Origin: JBGSKV01 sp041740975
GTDB lineage: Bacteria; Bdellovibrionota_B; Oligoflexia; Oligoflexales; JALZUQ01
Assembly (NCBI GenBank): GCA_041740975.1
Contig: JBGSKV010000076.1
Span: 1 to 32,470, forward strand
Reading direction: 5' to 3'
DNA length: 32,470 bases
Shown: one piece after another, positions 29,939 to 32,470 of the stretch
Layout: each line of letters begins with the position of its first letter
How positions within the stretch are numbered: position 1 is the first letter of the stretch
Program-made: the position numbers and the translations under genes
The notes under the pieces: model-generated
What the model was told of the DNA's origin: nothing
What the model saw: only the letters and a program-made list of their open reading frames with translations
The model's database searches: none

Positions 29939-32467
29939 CTAAAACTCTAACAAATCGATGATTTGTTGCCGTGTAAAATGTTTAAATACCTCTTCGTCTT
30001 TATTCATAAATTTATCAAAAAGATCCTTCTTCTGATTGATGAGCGCATCGATCTTTTCTTCCAAAGTTCCTTTGGTAATGAGTTTAAAAACCTGCACATT
30101 GCTATGCTGCCCAATACGATGCACCCGATCGGTAGCTTGAGCCTCTTTACTCGCATTCCACCATCTATCGTAATGGATGACCACTGATGCAGCTGTTAAA
30201 TCGATACCGATCCCACCAGCCAAAAGTGACCCTATGTAAACTTTGCAGTTCGGATTCGTTTGGAATTCTTTCACGACTTTACCGCGGTTCCGGGTCTGGC
30301 CGGTTAACGTGACATTGGCGATGCCGAGGCTATCCAAATATTTTTTAATAATATCGATCATCTTCAAGTACTGGCTATAGATGACGACTTTATGGTTCGA
30401 GCCCATGGCCTGGCTGAGAATTTCTTTAAGGAGTTCAAACTTTCCGCTTTCGTACTTTTCATAGTCTGCATTTTCGATCACCAAGGCGGGGTGATCGCAA
30501 ATCTGCTTAAGCAAATTCAAAGTCGCAAAGACATGCAAATAAGGCACCGATGAATCTTCATTTTCGAGCTGATCGATAAGCGGCTTGCCTTTTAAGGCCA
30601 AAATGTTCTGATAAAGTTTAACTTGATCTTCGCTTAGCGAGCAAGAACGCTTGTCTTCAATTTTTGGAGGTAAGTCTTTAAGAACGTTGTCTTTGACTCG
30701 ACGCAGTTTAAACGGATGAATCAACTTCAAAAGAGCGTGTTCGCGTTCAGGATCTTGATGCAATACTATCGGGGCAATAAATTCACGTTTAAAGTATTCG
30801 TCCGAGCCCAAATAACCCGGGACTAAAAAGTCAAAAATGTTTTTAAGTTCACCGAGGTTGTTTTCCATGGGCGTACCAGTCAAACAAATACGAATGCGAG
30901 CGTTCAATTTGCAAACCGCTTTGTACGTAGCGGTATCACTATTCTTGACGTAATGTGCTTCGTCTAAGACAACTGCGTCCCACTTGATTTCTGTAAGCTG
31001 CTTGTTGTCGCGAAGTACAACCCCGTAACTCGTGACCAGAGTGTGGTGACTGCGTTTAAAGTCAGAAAATGAACTGAGGCGGCGACTGCCGTGGTAAAGC
31101 AAAGGCTTTAAACTCGGTGAAAACTCCACAATTTTGTCGTACCAGTGATCCAATACGGTTGTGGGAGCTATAACTAAAAATTTACAGTCTGGTTTTACTA
31201 TGGCAGAAAGTAGCGCCATGGCTTGATGTGTCTTGCCTAGGCCCATTTCATCAGCAATGAGTCCATGTAGATTATTTTGGTACAGCCACCAAAGCCATTC
31301 GTAGCCCGTTACCTGATAATCACGAAGGTCGAGATTCGTATGACTAAGAGAAGGCGGTGGTCCGGCTGGTTTGAACTCAGTCTTCTCGCGAATTTGATCC
31401 AAAAGTTTTCGGCTTCCCACGAACTGGTCGAATCCACCGCTAGCTGCCTTCAAGCGCATCAGTCCAAGAGCGTCCACTTTTATGAACTTCTCAGTTTCGT
31501 CGATTTGCCAGTCGAATTCTTGAAGAAAGGTAGGGACTTTGATCCAAGTTTTGCCCTTCTTGAAGTATCGACGCTTCCTTTTGGAGAGATGTTGCATCAA
31601 TTCGGCCATCGAGAATTCGGTATCACCCACCTGATAGCGCGGATCTAAAATAAACCAACCGTCGGTTTCGTTGCTGATGCGAATTTCGGAGAGTTGCGGA
31701 GCTGCCTGAATATCGATGGGACCTATGTCGTTATCGACCCAAACATTACCCACTTGGGCATAAGTGTGCACTTCAGTTTCCAAAAACATCGCTGCCTGAT
31801 CTTCTTTGTAAGTCTTCGTATGTGGCAGTTCGAACCACTCGGGTGCAACCTTGCTGCGATCTATCGGATAGTAGCCTCGACCGGGAAAGAAAAAGAATTG
31901 CTTCCCTATGTATTTTTGCGCGACCTTTGAAAAAATAAACTCGCGTTTTATCATGAAGGGTTCAGTATTTTTTTGCAGCTTATAGCACTCAGCGGCTAGG
32001 GATTTAAATTTATTCTTATCCGCGCGTTTTATGTAGGGGATAACAATGCAACGTTCCGCCGTGATTTTTTCTTGTCCGTCACTTTGAATAAAGGTTCCGA
32101 GTTCACAGGAATCTTCAAAACACTCCAAAATTTTCAGCTCAGCGGACGCGCTTTCGACATTGCCAGCGCCTTGAATAAACTTCGCGGCAGCATCAATATC
32201 CAGATCGTAATGGGTCAGTTGTCCTTCTTTAATTTCAATACGAACTCTGATCGCTGGGCCGTTATCAATAAGCTCAACACTATGAATATTACCCTGCAAA
32301 TGACCTATGATTTTTGATCGAGAACCTGCAGAACTGCTCGCGGAAATTTTGGCTTGAAGTGCACGTCCAACTTTAGTTCGCTTCGCCGGGCTAGGCGGTT
32401 TTAGCGGCATTTTTTGATCTAAATTTTTGAAAAGTTCGGGATGTTCGCGATCAATATGCACCATCAT
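29939..32467 (-). CDS. SNF2-family helicase/ATPase (possibly partial at the window edge)
   Basis: A large SNF2/SWI2 DNA-dependent ATPase, at least 842 residues. Motif I is DEMGLGKT near residue 406-413. Then come LVIAPTTVLDHWYDK, Walker B DEAH at about 502 (VVLDEAHYVKN), and motif III LTGTPMENNLGELKNIFDFL. The C-terminal helicase half (about 640-800) has VVIYSQYLKM, GGIGIDLTAASVVIHYDRWW and ATDRVHRIGQ. These ATPases remodel nucleoprotein, often in stress or repair. The N-terminal 390 residues are not a recognised domain; they contain beta-rich, charged segments that may be a target-binding module. The true start may lie beyond the window: the first ATG here is at 32467, three bases from the edge. 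No partner genes are visible. Confidence 0.9.
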   Translation of the reverse strand: MMVHIDREHPELFKNLDQKMPLKPPSPAKRTKVGRALQAKISASSSAGSRSKIIGHLQGNIHSVELIDNGPAIRVRIEIKEGQLTHYDLDIDAAAKFIQGAGNVESASAELKILECFEDSCELGTFIQSDGQEKITAERCIVIPYIKRADKNKFKSLAAECYKLQKNTEPFMIKREFIFSKVAQKYIGKQFFFFPGRGYYPIDRSKVAPEWFELPHTKTYKEDQAAMFLETEVHTYAQVGNVWVDNDIGPIDIQAAPQLSEIRISNETDGWFILDPRYQVGDTEFSMAELMQHLSKRKRRYFKKGKTWIKVPTFLQEFDWQIDETEKFIKVDALGLMRLKAASGGFDQFVGSRKLLDQIREKTEFKPAGPPPSLSHTNLDLRDYQVTGYEWLWWLYQNNLHGLIADEMGLGKTHQAMALLSAIVKPDCKFLVIAPTTVLDHWYDKIVEFSPSLKPLLYHGSRRLSSFSDFKRSHHTLVTSYGVVLRDNKQLTEIKWDAVVLDEAHYVKNSDTATYKAVCKLNARIRICLTGTPMENNLGELKNIFDFLVPGYLGSDEYFKREFIAPIVLHQDPEREHALLKLIHPFKLRRVKDNVLKDLPPKIEDKRSCSLSEDQVKLYQNILALKGKPLIDQLENEDSSVPYLHVFATLNLLKQICDHPALVIENADYEKYESGKFELLKEILSQAMGSNHKVVIYSQYLKMIDIIKKYLDSLGIANVTLTGQTRNRGKVVKEFQTNPNCKVYIGSLLAGGIGIDLTAASVVIHYDRWWNASKEAQATDRVHRIGQHSNVQVFKLITKGTLEEKIDALINQKKDLFDKFMNKDEEVFKHFTRQQIIDLLEF

Positions 32468-32470
32468 GGC

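Noticed and set aside
1..32470. Mobile element, prophage, CRISPR or defence island
   Set aside because: No transposase, integrase, phage or repeat-spacer pattern; the SNF2 helicase alone is not evidence of a defence system.

Overview
The window looks like core chromosome of a Gram-negative, flagellated bacterium. It encodes an outer-membrane beta-barrel, several lipoproteins, an RseP-type protease, type IV pilin and GspE-N signatures, and a CsrA/FliW pair. Base composition looks moderate, with no island of odd composition. FliW-dependent CsrA control, many small lipoproteins, a SNF2 helicase and a MurG outside any dcw cluster would fit the Bdellovibrionota/Oligoflexia (old delta-proteobacterial) lineage. 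That placement is an inference from gene content; no 16S or database comparison was possible. I see no tRNA, rRNA, CRISPR array, insertion sequence or phage gene.

Layout. (1) 1-5316: a long hairpin, translation initiation factor IF-3 on the minus strand, a cysteine-cluster protein cut by an in-frame stop, two lipoproteins, then a small flagellar-regulation set (FlgM-like protein, csrA, fliW) and a DUF1905 protein. (2) 5332-6231 (minus): a class IV aminotransferase, divergent from rimO. (3) 6363-12401 (plus): rimO, rho, prfA, prmC and an AI-2E-family permease, a translation/transcription-termination group. (4) 12408-13067 (minus): a short RsmI-like methyltransferase, then three back-to-back palindromes, the last terminator-like. 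(5) 13287-26769 (plus): a tightly packed run of genes with overlaps or short gaps: uppS, cdsA, rseP, tsaB, asd, an outer-membrane protein, truA, a TPR lipoprotein, a LolB-like lipoprotein, a free-standing GspE-N domain, two OppD/OppF-type ATPases, murG and a PabA/TrpG-type amidotransferase. (6) 26741-32470: a two-domain 6-pyruvoyl-tetrahydropterin-synthase-like protein (minus), gltX (plus), a pilin-like protein (minus) and a large SNF2 helicase (minus) that reaches the window edge.

How the parts fit. The long plus-strand run makes the undecaprenyl carrier (UppS), phospholipid precursor (CdsA), the diaminopimelate/lysine precursor (Asd) and lipid II (MurG). It also carries envelope proteolysis (RseP), outer-membrane assembly candidates (TPR and LolB-like lipoproteins) and RNA modification (TsaB, TruA), so it reads as an envelope-growth operon. 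The rimO-rho-prfA-prmC group plus RsmI and IF-3 covers ribosome modification and translation start and stop; PrmC is the known methylase of release factor 1, encoded next to it.

Most worth a second look: the composite two-domain pterin-synthase-like protein, whose catalytic residues are divided between its halves; the csrA leader hairpin and non-standard csrA start beside a FlgM-like gene; the triple palindrome before uppS; the solitary GspE-N domain protein; the three-PDZ RseP; the TAA-ATG-split cysteine-cluster gene; and the 82-base hairpin at the left edge.
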